Positions 15,132-23,343 of a stretch of 64,000 nt of DNA are shown here, one piece after another (positions within the stretch are counted from its first letter, which is position 1; each line of letters starts with the position of its first letter). The notes beneath the pieces were generated by a model, which did no database searches, was not told the DNA's origin, and saw only the letters and a list, made by a program, of their open reading frames with translations. A program made the translations under genes and the position numbers. Source of the stretch: a virus; IMG/VR virus record IMGVR_UViG_3300027747_002439, positions 1 through 64,000 of that record; one strand, given 5' to 3'.

Positions 15132-16394
15132 TTGTCACAACATACCTTTATTGACTGCAACGGCCTTGCCGCGTTCATGAGTCTCGGCTTTGTGCAAAAT
15201 GACATGAAGATGATTCAACGCACTGGAACATTAAACTTTGGAAATGCTGTCGCAGATAACAACCGTCATCTTCTTGGAGATGACTGGACAGCAGAATTTT
15301 CAGATGATCCTAACGAATGGCGCGTGCAAAAAGCAGACATAGTTATGGGCTGTCCTCCCTGCTCTGGTTGGTCCGTATGGTCTGGCCCAGCAAATCGTGG
15401 ACCTGACTCTAAGGCGCACGAGCACACCGTAGCCTTTATGAAATACGCAGGACGAGTGAAACCACGCGCTATTGTTTTTGAGTGTGTTCAACAGGCGTAT
15501 ACACAGGGACGCGATGTAATGGTTAAGTATCGCGACATGGTTGAACAGATCTCAGGTAAAAAGTATGACCTATACCACGTTAAAGAAAACAACCTACAGG
15601 TTGGTGGATTTTCGTATCGTCCTCGCTACTTCTGGGTAGCAGTTGAATCAGGGCTTAAGTTTTCAACTCCGATTACCGAGCCAAAAGAACTTCCACGCAT
15701 TATGGACATCATCGGTGATCTTGCGGAGATGCCTCAGACATGGAACAAGCAAAAGTACACCGCGCCTGCTCCTTCTAAGTGGGTTAAGCATCTACGCACA
15801 AAGGACGGAATGGTTGACGGTCACATCGGTAAAACAAATATTCATGCGCAGCGCATTGAAGAGATCTTTAGTATCATCGGAAATGACGGCTGGGAAGGAA
15901 ATGGCGACACTGGGCAAGCGCTAAAGAAAGCGGTAGACTTAAACGACGGTAAGTTTCCGCAAAAATGGATTGACATTTCTCCTCGCGTTATTCGTAATAA
16001 CTTTAAGCTAGGGTTTTCACAGCCGTATCGTTGGAAAGAAGATCACTGGTGTAACGTATTGACTGGCTCCGCGCTAGATCACGTTGTTCACCCGACGCAG
16101 CCACGACTTATTACACATCGAGAATCTGCTCGTATGCAGGGACTTCCTGATGATTGGAATATTGAAGCTGCACGCGACTACTCACTTCTTGCGGCTGTAT
16201 GGGGAAAGGCTGTTCCAGTGCAGGCTGCCAACTGGCTTGGAAATGCTGTTAAGGATTCACTTGATGGGAATCCACAAGGACCAGACGCAGAGTTAATCGG
16301 AGATCGTGAATATCTTATCGACGCAGATAAGGGATTCTCTAGACACTACGCTAAGAAAAAGTGGTACAGTAGCCCTATGGAGACTGCTAGTTAA
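15132..16394 (+). CDS. C5-cytosine DNA methyltransferase
   Basis: Encodes 420 residues from TTG 15132 after GAAGGG. Catalytic motif IV is GCPPCSGWS with Cys77. Motif VI is reduced to FEC (IVFECVQQ, Glu kept), motif VIII is SYRPRYFWVA, motif IX is RESARMQGLPDDW and motif X is LGNAV. Motif I is divergent (FIDCNGLAAF). It transfers a methyl group, or possibly another one-carbon group, to cytosine C5 in DNA. It may protect phage DNA from host restriction. It follows the nucleotide-modification genes, and it has no partner nuclease nearby. Confidence 0.88.
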   Translation: MSQHTFIDCNGLAAFMSLGFVQNDMKMIQRTGTLNFGNAVADNNRHLLGDDWTAEFSDDPNEWRVQKADIVMGCPPCSGWSVWSGPANRGPDSKAHEHTVAFMKYAGRVKPRAIVFECVQQAYTQGRDVMVKYRDMVEQISGKKYDLYHVKENNLQVGGFSYRPRYFWVAVESGLKFSTPITEPKELPRIMDIIGDLAEMPQTWNKQKYTAPAPSKWVKHLRTKDGMVDGHIGKTNIHAQRIEEIFSIIGNDGWEGNGDTGQALKKAVDLNDGKFPQKWIDISPRVIRNNFKLGFSQPYRWKEDHWCNVLTGSALDHVVHPTQPRLITHRESARMQGLPDDWNIEAARDYSLLAAVWGKAVPVQAANWLGNAVKDSLDGNPQGPDAELIGDREYLIDADKGFSRHYAKKKWYSSPMETAS

Positions 16395-16693
16395 TGAGAA
16401 ATCTGCGCACGTATGATAGTGATCCCGTGCCAGTCTGCGAGCGCTGTTGGATTGAAGAAAACAGTTTGTGGGAAGCTGACAGCGTTGATATCAACGGCAA
16501 CATCATTACCCGTCTTATTAACGTCACCATACCCATCGAGCTATCCCCTGGTGCAGTTGGCGATTGCTACATATGTGGCCGTCTAACCGTTGTTGGAATA
16601 TATGTCTCATCCAGTGAACTTGATGGGCTAGACTTAGAGGAAGAACTTGAGGAAGAACCGGCACAGGAGGAGCCTAAGCCCGACGAGCTATAG
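16394..16693 (+). CDS. Small zinc-ribbon protein with acidic tail
   Basis: Encodes 99 residues, overlapping the methyltransferase stop by one base. CERC near residue 15 and CYIC near 57 form a probable four-Cys zinc site. The last 25 residues are Glu/Pro rich (LEEELEEEPAQEEPKPDEL). Such proteins are common in actinophages, with unknown function. A DNA-mimic or adaptor tail is speculation. Confidence 0.65.
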   Translation: MRNLRTYDSDPVPVCERCWIEENSLWEADSVDINGNIITRLINVTIPIELSPGAVGDCYICGRLTVVGIYVSSSELDGLDLEEELEEEPAQEEPKPDEL

Positions 16694-16697
16694 TTCC

Positions 16698-16706
16698 TGT
16701 TATAAT
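16698..16706 (+). promoter_or_regulatory. Extended -10 promoter
   Basis: TGTTATAAT precedes the MSMEG_6728-like gene (ATG 16733). The 15 bases TCCTGTTATAATTTA are identical to those at the 55339-55353 promoter, suggesting a shared phage promoter class. Confidence 0.65.
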
Positions 16707-16732
16707 TTACACAATGACGAACGGACGAATAC

Positions 16733-17260
16733 ATGCAAACATTTGTACCACAAACTGACTCCTTTGAGCGTATTGCTCAGGAGCTAGATAACAAGCGCCT
16801 TAACAAACAGGTACTTGAGGCATGGCAGCTTATGCTTGTCCTTACCTCGCTAAATCCACAAGGCGAGCACCGTGACCCTAAAGGCTGGCGCAATCACCCT
16901 GCGGCGAAGATGTGGGAAGGCCACGAAAAAGCCCTAGCCTTATACGCAACTACAATGTGTGACGAGTGGCTTAAGCGCGGTTACAAATCTACGATGATTC
17001 CTAAGATTCAAGGAACATTAACTCGCGCGCTTGAGCTAGATCGCATCAGCGACGAGCTAACATTCCCTTACTGGTTTAAGGATAAAGACACATACGAGCA
17101 AATCGCATCTACCCACAGGGTTGCGCTACTGCGTAAGGACTACGAGTGGTACTCACAGTTTGGCTGGCCAGAGGATAAAGGTTATCGCCCTGAGTATTAT
17201 CAATATCTATGGCCTGACGTCAACGGTGTCCTGCAACTAGGCACCTACAACAATATGTAG
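16733..17260 (+). CDS. MSMEG_6728-like protein (possible DNA repair glycosylase family)
   Basis: Encodes 175 residues. The pattern LDNKRLNKQVLEAWQLM, then GWRNHPAAKMWEGHEKAL and DEWLKRGY matches the MSMEG_6728 family of actinobacteria and their phages. Some annotations link the family to pyrimidine-dimer DNA glycosylases, but I cannot confirm that from sequence. It has its own promoter and a 139 bp downstream gap. A repair role would suit sunlit freshwater. Confidence 0.75.
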   Translation: MQTFVPQTDSFERIAQELDNKRLNKQVLEAWQLMLVLTSLNPQGEHRDPKGWRNHPAAKMWEGHEKALALYATTMCDEWLKRGYKSTMIPKIQGTLTRALELDRISDELTFPYWFKDKDTYEQIASTHRVALLRKDYEWYSQFGWPEDKGYRPEYYQYLWPDVNGVLQLGTYNNM

Positions 17261-17399
17261 GCATTGCTCAGTGACTCTTAGAGACACTTTCATACCTATC
17301 CTGAGGTAATTTATTACTTAAAAATAATCTGCGTTTATCCGCGCAAACATCTACCTTGTAGTGTAATATTCCCTTAACGACAGCACGCTAAGGGGAATT
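17261..17399. promoter_or_regulatory. Intergenic region with putative promoter
   Basis: 139 bp without an ORF. A -10-like TAATAT at 17364-17369 lies 31 bp before the GTG at 17400. An SD-like AGGGG (17391-17395) precedes that GTG. No clear hairpin terminator for the upstream gene is visible. Confidence 0.35.
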
Positions 17400-17744
17400 G
17401 TGAAAGACTCACGTATAGGTGAGCTTTTGTGGAAGGAATGGACGGGTGAAGGCTACGAGCCTCTTCACGACTATTCGGTTACCTTCTTCACAGAGGATCA
17501 TGTAGATCTAGAGAACGAGCTTATTCGTCGCGCATTGGCATCTGCCCTCCAGCGTGACGGTGTATCCGTGTCATTAGGCAACGGATTTAAGTATCTTGAT
17601 TCTTCATTGATTAACTATGGCTATGCGGGAGAAGTAGATGGCGACAACGAGTTAACAGCATGTGATGAAGATGGCGAAACACGCGAAGGCGACGGTGTAG
17701 ACAACCTAACTCCTGTTACATGGGTTGAGGTAGTCGCAGAATGA
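17400..17744 (+). CDS. Hypothetical acidic protein
   Basis: Encodes 114 residues from GTG 17400 with AGGGG just upstream. Overall acidic, with a beta-rich N-terminus (HDYSVTFFTEDHVDL) and an Asp/Glu-rich C-terminal half. It overlaps the WhiB-like gene by 4 bp. No domain is recognised. Confidence 0.6.
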   Translation: MKDSRIGELLWKEWTGEGYEPLHDYSVTFFTEDHVDLENELIRRALASALQRDGVSVSLGNGFKYLDSSLINYGYAGEVDGDNELTACDEDGETREGDGVDNLTPVTWVEVVAE

Positions 17745-18259
17745 GCGGATCGTTAGACTTAGGCTGGCAAAAAGATTCTGCATGTGGGCAACAGGTAAAC
17801 GACGAGTTTAAGGACTTCTTCTTTTCATCTGAGCCTGCAGAAAAATATCAAGCAAAGAATCTTTGCTTCTCATGTCCTGTAAGAAAAGAATGCTTAAAGT
17901 GGGCGTTAGAGCATAAGCAGATCTGGGGTATCTGGGGAGGAAAGGACGAAGGAGAAATTCGTCGCACACTTTCCGTATCATGGAACGGGCAGGAATCTCG
18001 ACGTCAACGTTTTCCGCAGTGTCCATTTTGTAATGCACGACCAAATAAACTTAAGACATTAGTTTTAGACGTTCCAGGCGGAGGGCGTTGGGCAACAATG
18101 CGTCTTGTTCAATGTGAGGCTTGTGATTTTACCTGGCGCTCACGAACAAGTGCAAATGCGGTTGATGCATATCATGTTCAACGCGAGGAAAAATTAGCAA
18201 AGAGCGAGCGCGACAAGGAAAAGAAAAAGAAGCCTAAGAAGGGAAAACCTCTACTGTAG
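17741..18259 (+). CDS. WhiB-family protein fused to a zinc ribbon
   Basis: Encodes 172 residues. The N-terminal 75 residues form a WhiB domain: SACGQQ, then CFSCPVRKEC and the G(I/V)WGG turn (IWGIWGGKDE). The four Cys should hold a [4Fe-4S] cluster. A second module has CPFC near 92 and CEACDFTW near 125, resembling a TFIIS/IS-type zinc ribbon, followed by a Lys-rich tail. WhiB proteins bind the principal sigma factor and alter transcription. The zinc-ribbon extension is atypical. The gene converges with the next leftward gene and overlaps it by 9 bp. Confidence 0.85.
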   Translation: MSGSLDLGWQKDSACGQQVNDEFKDFFFSSEPAEKYQAKNLCFSCPVRKECLKWALEHKQIWGIWGGKDEGEIRRTLSVSWNGQESRRQRFPQCPFCNARPNKLKTLVLDVPGGGRWATMRLVQCEACDFTWRSRTSANAVDAYHVQREEKLAKSERDKEKKKKPKKGKPLL

Positions 18260-19114
18260 CCAGCGATCCTTATACGCCGCAGCTCTATCTTCCTTATCCT
18301 TTAGATACTCGTACCACCAACGCGATGCGCGTGCATTTTCTGATAGCGTCAGGATACCATAGATAGTTCTGTTATCTAAGTATTGTGTAATTTTCTTATC
18401 GCGCGCGGAGTTAGAAAAGACCATGTACTCCCAGCGGTCAGAATCCTCTAGGTATGAAAGCTCTGAAAGATACTCACGCTTAATGAGGTATGTGCAGTGA
18501 ACACACATGCACTCGACTATTCCTTTAACTCTTTGATCCAGTATGTGGTAGTAGCTATCGTTTGCCACGATTGAACCGTAGTCATCTACGATGTGATGGT
18601 AGTTAGCGTAATACTGTCCAAGGTGTCCTTCGCGCTCCTTGGCGGTTTCCTCGTCATCTACGTTATCACCAAACGCAACAGCATAGCGAATAAACGGAGC
18701 AACGATTGGCAGGTTAAGTTTAATAAGCTCGTTCAACGTCTCTGGGAAAATAAAGTTATCGACGTCAACTACAAAGTAGTATTCGCAGTTGGTTTCTAGA
18801 CACTCGTTAAAACTTTGCTGGCGAATCTTTGCAAGTACCCTAAAACGTTCGCCATTCCACTCGTGTTGCTTAAAGCGCTCGACAGCCTGCTCGACGTTTT
18901 CAGTCTCGTACTTGTAACCCTTATATAGATGCCCGTTCTTTTCAACCCAGTTATTTAAGATTTGAAGGGTATTATCGGTGTTGTTATTTGTGCGGATATA
19001 TAAAAATAATTTTTCCTTAGGGTAATCCCACGCCTCAAGCGACTCAAGAAATAGAGGTAGTACCGCTTCCTTTTGCTTTACAAGAAGTGCAACAAATACA
19101 TCAGGCTGTTCCAT
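18251..19114 (-). CDS. Putative glycosyltransferase (GT-A type)
   Basis: Encodes 287 residues. It starts VFVALLVKQKEAVLPLFLES with a later FVVDVDNFIFPETL, where DVD fits the metal-binding DxD of GT-A glycosyltransferases. The layout resembles the ANP1/procollagen-galactosyltransferase-like group (GT25/GT62 neighbourhood), including TNNNTDNT after strand 2. It overlaps the upstream glycosyltransferase gene by 14 bp and is the last gene of the leftward glycan island. Confidence 0.75.
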   Translation of the reverse strand: MEQPDVFVALLVKQKEAVLPLFLESLEAWDYPKEKLFLYIRTNNNTDNTLQILNNWVEKNGHLYKGYKYETENVEQAVERFKQHEWNGERFRVLAKIRQQSFNECLETNCEYYFVVDVDNFIFPETLNELIKLNLPIVAPFIRYAVAFGDNVDDEETAKEREGHLGQYYANYHHIVDDYGSIVANDSYYHILDQRVKGIVECMCVHCTYLIKREYLSELSYLEDSDRWEYMVFSNSARDKKITQYLDNRTIYGILTLSENARASRWWYEYLKDKEDRAAAYKDRWLQ

Positions 19115-20165
19115 TTAGTTGTGCCTCAATTCCTGCTCGATAAAATCTTAGGTTTGTCTTTAAACGTTCGTCGTCAGGGTTACCGGCAAGCGCTAACTCT
19201 CCATATTGTACAGCCTTATCTCTGTCACCTAAATAATGTGCAGATAGTCCGCGCATGTCGTCAAGTTGCCAACGCCATAGCGCCTCGGATGAAAGATAGT
19301 GATCTGTCTTAGCGCATGCGGCGACAAGCTTACATGTTTCCCAGACTCCGCCCCAGTCGCCGGAGTCGTAGTAGCAGCGAACTTTTTCGTAGTAATTTTC
19401 TCCACAAGGATCAATTTCAATTGCCTTGTCTGCCCAGGCGTGCGCTTCTTCCTTCTTGCCGATGTTGCGCAAAGCCTCCGACGCCCAACGACAGACTGCC
19501 GCGCGTTCGATATACCAGTCTTTACTAAACTCAGTTACCTTTTCAGCCGCGCTAATAACAAGTTCCCATTGTCTATAGAAGTAATACTCACGGCATAGGT
19601 AAACCCATATGCGGTGATCCTCGCCAAACTCTTTTGACGCGGCGACAAGCATAGGCAAGTATTGGCCGCGAGATTTTGTATCGTCAGGCTTGTGATACAT
19701 CTTAACTCCGTGAATTTGGCAGCTGATAGCTTCCGTATCAAGCGAAGGAACAAAAACCTCGTGAATTGGATATTTCCAATACATCTTGTGTCGTGAGTGA
19801 AGGCGGCAACCCCACCAAACGTGTCCGGTGTCAAACTCACACCAACCTTTTGTAGCTCCGTCTACCCACTGCTTCTTAACTTCCTCAAAGAAGTTCTCAT
19901 CTACGAGCTCGTCCATGTCTAAGCTCAAACAGACATCTATGTCGTTAGGCAGCAGACTTTGTGCGGTGTTACGGGCGACATCAAAGCGCCAAGGCTTGAC
20001 GCTAATCTCATAGACAGTCACGCCGTGCTCGCGTAGGATCTCAACGGTGCGGTCTGTGGATCCAGTGTCGCATACAAGGCGGAAGTCCGCACCCTTTGTA
20101 GTTTCAGCCCAGCGGGCAGCGTGTTTTTCTTCATTCAACGAGATGGCGTATGCGGCAACTTTCAT
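19101..20165 (-). CDS. GT2 glycosyltransferase with C-terminal TPR-like repeats
   Basis: Encodes 354 residues. The N-terminus (AYAISLNEEKHAARW, then DTGSTDRTVEILRE) and SLDMDELVDE (DxD) are GT2 features. From about residue 200 helical pairs such as RWASEALRNIGKKEEAHAWA and SAHYLGDRDKAVQYGELAL look like TPR units that could bind a protein acceptor. TPR-linked glycosyltransferases often modify proteins (as in O-GlcNAc transferases), which fits a role on nearby fibres, though this is inference. Confidence 0.82.
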   Translation of the reverse strand: MKVAAYAISLNEEKHAARWAETTKGADFRLVCDTGSTDRTVEILREHGVTVYEISVKPWRFDVARNTAQSLLPNDIDVCLSLDMDELVDENFFEEVKKQWVDGATKGWCEFDTGHVWWGCRLHSRHKMYWKYPIHEVFVPSLDTEAISCQIHGVKMYHKPDDTKSRGQYLPMLVAASKEFGEDHRIWVYLCREYYFYRQWELVISAAEKVTEFSKDWYIERAAVCRWASEALRNIGKKEEAHAWADKAIEIDPCGENYYEKVRCYYDSGDWGGVWETCKLVAACAKTDHYLSSEALWRWQLDDMRGLSAHYLGDRDKAVQYGELALAGNPDDERLKTNLRFYRAGIEAQLNGTA

Positions 20166-20211
20166 GTGGATACCTTATCAAGAATATATTTAGAAAGTGT
20201 TCTTTTACTTA

Positions 20212-20409
20212 CTAAAACTTTGCTATAAATACGCCAGTAATGTCAAACTCTTTATGTTCAATGATTCCAGGGAAAGCCTGAAGAACTCTCTCGGTAGACC
20301 AATCTTCCTCGTGGTGGATCTCGTAAGGGTTTCCGCCCCACGCACCTTGCGGATGATGACCGATAGGTATAGAGATCATCGCGTGTCGAGCTTGCTTAGA
20401 AACAGCTTC
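20212..20409 (-). pseudogene. C-terminal remnant of a SAM-dependent methyltransferase
   Basis: Reading leftward from 20409, about 65 codons (EAVSKQARHAMISIPIGHH, then GNPYEIHHEEDWSTERVL) resemble the last third of a class I methyltransferase. No SAM-binding N-terminus is present. The reading frame runs back into the Gly codons of the fibre gene in the +1 frame. It therefore appears to be the tail end of a gene fused by recombination at a G-rich tract. A functional +1 frameshift product or an assembly error are alternatives. Confidence 0.6.
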
Positions 20410-20689
20410 CCCCGCCACCGCCTCCTCCAACAACAATAACTGACACATTTGCTGGACTTGAACTTGAGCCAACTGGTAAGGATGTGCTACCTGATGTAGT
20501 AAAGACTTGTTTAAGAGTTGGTGTAGTAGAGACTGTAGTCCATTCCAGACCTGTTGTAGATAAAGATGATGCGGTCAGTACTTGACCATCAGTGCCCACT
20601 GTAAGAGGAGCAGCAGTAGTAGACCCTGTTCTTACAACGAGGGCGCCTTTATCTCCACCAGTGGTTCCAGTTGCTCTTGCCTTTGTCAT
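20396..20689 (-). CDS. Truncated tail-fibre protein ending in poly-glycine
   Basis: Encodes 97 residues. The N-terminal part (GDKGALVVRTGSTTAAPLTV, DGQVLTASSLSTTGLEW) is the phage fibre adaptor pattern also seen in the 48895-49656 gene. It ends VIVVGGGGGGGSCF, exactly where the other glycine-rich fibres of this window continue with a long Gly-rich domain. It therefore looks truncated where the methyltransferase remnant begins. Whether the short product is used is unknown. Confidence 0.65.
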   Translation of the reverse strand: MTKARATGTTGGDKGALVVRTGSTTAAPLTVGTDGQVLTASSLSTTGLEWTTVSTTPTLKQVFTTSGSTSLPVGSSSSPANVSVIVVGGGGGGGSCF

Positions 20690-20798
20690 CTATCTATGTC
20701 CTTTACTATGTTTTTATTGCGCTTTTTATAAGACCATTCTCTCATTGTTATGGGGTTTTGTAGGTGTAAATATACCACATTTTTTTTGCGTTAAAAAC

Positions 20799-21458
20799 CT
20801 AAAATGACTCTGTTTTCCATGCTTTATAAGCCGGTCCAAATATACTTCCATTTCCCGCACGATAATGTTGTATGGACTCTTTATGAATAATGTAAGAGTT
20901 CGCACCTAAAAACTCTTGTACGCCCTCTTTAGTTTTTTCTAACGTTTTTAATATTGAATTTGTAAAAATTATGTACCCAACCTCATTTATTTCGTAATCA
21001 ACTACGCTTTTATACGTTATATTTTCATAGTACTTGTTTTTAATGCTAATTAAAAGCTCTTTTAAAAAAATACTAGATGATTCTGATGCAAAAATAGACT
21101 GTGTATATCCCCATATATTAGGTTCGCTAGAAACAACAAATTTTGAATCTGTTTTTAACCAACTTTCTATTGGTTTTTTACAAATCATATCAAGATCAGT
21201 ATATAAACCCCCATTTATATAAAGGCACATATACCTCCATAGATCTGACCTTAATACGTCTAATTTATAGGAGGTGTATATATTTTTCCACTCTTCACCA
21301 AAATGCTCTTCTACAAATATGGCTCTTTCTTTTCCAGAAACATATTTAAATTCCCAATCTGGATTTAAAGATTTCCAAGATTCAACACACTCTTTAGCCT
21401 TATCTGGAAGCTCGTCATATTCAGACTCATATGTTTGCCAAATTATTTTATTTATCAT
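20799..21458 (-). CDS. Glycosyltransferase with DxD (OCH1/capsular sugar type)
   Basis: Encodes 219 residues. NKIIWQTYESEYDELPD at the start and RSDLWRYMCLYINGGLYTDL with DLD near residue 95 are the signature of the Gly_transf_sug (OCH1-like) family. These enzymes transfer a hexose from a nucleotide sugar. The gene is AT-rich relative to the replication genes, as are its neighbours to 25.6 kb. It lies 2 bp downstream of the radical SAM gene. Confidence 0.88.
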   Translation of the reverse strand: MINKIIWQTYESEYDELPDKAKECVESWKSLNPDWEFKYVSGKERAIFVEEHFGEEWKNIYTSYKLDVLRSDLWRYMCLYINGGLYTDLDMICKKPIESWLKTDSKFVVSSEPNIWGYTQSIFASESSSIFLKELLISIKNKYYENITYKSVVDYEINEVGYIIFTNSILKTLEKTKEGVQEFLGANSYIIHKESIQHYRAGNGSIFGPAYKAWKTESF

Positions 21459-21460
21459 TT

Positions 21461-22447
21461 TTAAATACTTGAACTTAATGGCGGTGTTACGCCTTCATCC
21501 CACACAGCCCTAAAGCACTCTTTGCATACACCCTCATATGCTTTTTGAATTGCATTTTTTCTTTCTTGACTATTCCAAATATCTTTAATTGTTCTATTAT
21601 TTATGTTTTCATACACTGTTTCATAATTAAAATCTGCACAACACAAATAAACGTTTCCTGTAGCAGAAATAAATAATTCTTCTTCTGTGTAGTTAAATCC
21701 ACACCCAATAACTTTTCCATGCTGTTGGGTTTTAATTGCTGCTTGGTTTGAGATGACTTTTAAGCTAGAGAGAATGTTTGTTCTATCAGATAAATTGTTT
21801 CTTAAAAAAACCATAATGTTTGGAAACATTGATTGCATTGTATTCACTATTTTTTTATGCTCTTCATCGCTATAAAATGGAGCATTTTCCAAAACTTCCA
21901 TCCATCCACCATTTTCAAACTTAGCTTCTGGACTAATTCCATTAACTAATATCATTAATTTTTTTCCGCTAAAAGTTTGATACAAGGTGTCATTTGCGTA
22001 TTGCAAATTGGCAATTAACTTATCAAAAATTTTTGGATTAAATCCCGTAAACCTTGACCACTGTTCTCGTTCTATAGAAGGAACATTTAAAATAATATCT
22101 GTTACAACATCTCGATAATCATTTATCAAATCTGATTTGTTCGGCGTCAAATTAACACCGTTTGAAAATAAATACATTTTAATGTTGTATTTACGATGAA
22201 GGGCAAGCATCTCTTCAAAATGAGGGTATAAAAGAGTTTCATTATAATGAATTGGGTTATTATATATTTCAATATTGTCGGCAACAAAATCTCCGCGACC
22301 TTCATCAATTTGCTTAAGGATACTTTCCATAGTTTCTATGGTCATAGTTCCCCGATTTTCTTTTGGATTGCCCAAATATGCTACTGGGCAAAACCAACAT
22401 TTTGCGTTGCATAATCCATTTGGGTCTATGTTTATGTGCCTAATCAT
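21461..22447 (-). CDS. Radical SAM enzyme with SPASM-like C-terminus
   Basis: Encodes 328 residues. The CxxxCxxC motif is at residues 13-20 (CNAKCWFC) and binds the [4Fe-4S] cluster that cleaves S-adenosylmethionine. The C-terminal part has CGFN, then NVYLCCADF and VCKECF, consistent with auxiliary-cluster (SPASM) cysteines. The substrate is unknown. The position between an epimerase and a glycosyltransferase points to sugar or glycan chemistry (for example epimerisation or dehydration), but peptide modification is also possible. Confidence 0.9.
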   Translation of the reverse strand: MIRHINIDPNGLCNAKCWFCPVAYLGNPKENRGTMTIETMESILKQIDEGRGDFVADNIEIYNNPIHYNETLLYPHFEEMLALHRKYNIKMYLFSNGVNLTPNKSDLINDYRDVVTDIILNVPSIEREQWSRFTGFNPKIFDKLIANLQYANDTLYQTFSGKKLMILVNGISPEAKFENGGWMEVLENAPFYSDEEHKKIVNTMQSMFPNIMVFLRNNLSDRTNILSSLKVISNQAAIKTQQHGKVIGCGFNYTEEELFISATGNVYLCCADFNYETVYENINNRTIKDIWNSQERKNAIQKAYEGVCKECFRAVWDEGVTPPLSSSI

Positions 22448-23336
22448 TATTAGAAATCCATTCTTTAAGACCCACTTGTGGAGACCAGTTTAATACAGAT
22501 TTTGCTTTTTCTATGTTGGAAAGAGTCTCTTTTGCCTCCGTTGGACGCGGTTTAGTGTAAATAACGTTGTGATTAAACATGCTAGCAACTTCATTAATTG
22601 AGTAGTTTACTCCACTACCAATGTTAAATACTTGTCCCAAAAATGTGGGGTCTACATCTTTTGTTGCAGCTAAAATATTGGCGTTAACTACATCTTTAAC
22701 ATACGTAAAGTCACGGCGTTGTTCACCATCCCCTACAATAGTAAGCGGCATCTTAATTTCTTTTTGTCTTTTAAACGTACCAACAACGGGCGCATAAATA
22801 CCCTTTACTGGTTGGCGTTCTCCATAGACATTAAAATAACGTAAAGAAATAGTTTCTAAACCGTGGTGATTTGTATAAAAGCGGCATAGATCCTCACCGT
22901 TTACTTTAGAAATAGAATAGGGGTTTAAACAATCGTTAGGTTGAGTCTCCACATTGGGCACTAGGTTTTTTCCATAAGCGGAAGAAGTAGACGAATAAAC
23001 AACCCTTTTTACGCCCGCTTCTTTTGCACATTCTAAAACAGTTGCTGTTCCCAAAGAGTTTACACGTATAGTTTCAAGAGGTTCATTTATCGTTCTTTGA
23101 ATACGAGCTTGGGCAGCAAAATGAAACACGTAATCTGCCTTAAAATAAAGTCCTTTGGTTTGATCGTAATCGCATATGTCTAATACGTGGTTTTCAGCCT
23201 TTGAGTTCCAATAAAACTTTTCATTAGAAACAGCCGATTCATTGTCTATGACCACTACTTCGTGACCCTGACTTATAAGCGCATCTACTAAATTAGAGCC
23301 TATAAATCCAGCTCCGCCTGTAACCAGTGCTCTCAT
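22440..23336 (-). CDS. NAD-dependent sugar epimerase/dehydratase (GalE-like SDR)
   Basis: Encodes 298 residues of the extended short-chain dehydrogenase family. NAD-binding VTGGAGFIGSN at 5-15, YSSTSSAYG near 114-122 (catalytic Ser/Thr), and Y140-x3-K144 in NPYSISK. It probably interconverts UDP-hexoses, supplying a nucleotide sugar to the glycosyltransferases alongside. It overlaps the radical SAM gene by 8 bp. Confidence 0.93.
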   Translation of the reverse strand: MRALVTGGAGFIGSNLVDALISQGHEVVVIDNESAVSNEKFYWNSKAENHVLDICDYDQTKGLYFKADYVFHFAAQARIQRTINEPLETIRVNSLGTATVLECAKEAGVKRVVYSSTSSAYGKNLVPNVETQPNDCLNPYSISKVNGEDLCRFYTNHHGLETISLRYFNVYGERQPVKGIYAPVVGTFKRQKEIKMPLTIVGDGEQRRDFTYVKDVVNANILAATKDVDPTFLGQVFNIGSGVNYSINEVASMFNHNVIYTKPRPTEAKETLSNIEKAKSVLNWSPQVGLKEWISNND

Positions 23337-23343
23337 ATTGCTC

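Noticed and set aside
15132-16394. Restriction-modification system
   Set aside because: Only a methyltransferase is present, with no neighbouring endonuclease; protection or base modification is more likely.
18251-18259. Overlap of convergent genes as a sign of a pseudogene
   Set aside because: A nine-base 3' overlap is common in phages and both proteins look intact.
19299-20013. Plus-strand open frames across the leftward glycosyltransferases
   Set aside because: They lack starts and codon bias, and lie opposite clear GT2 motifs on the minus strand.
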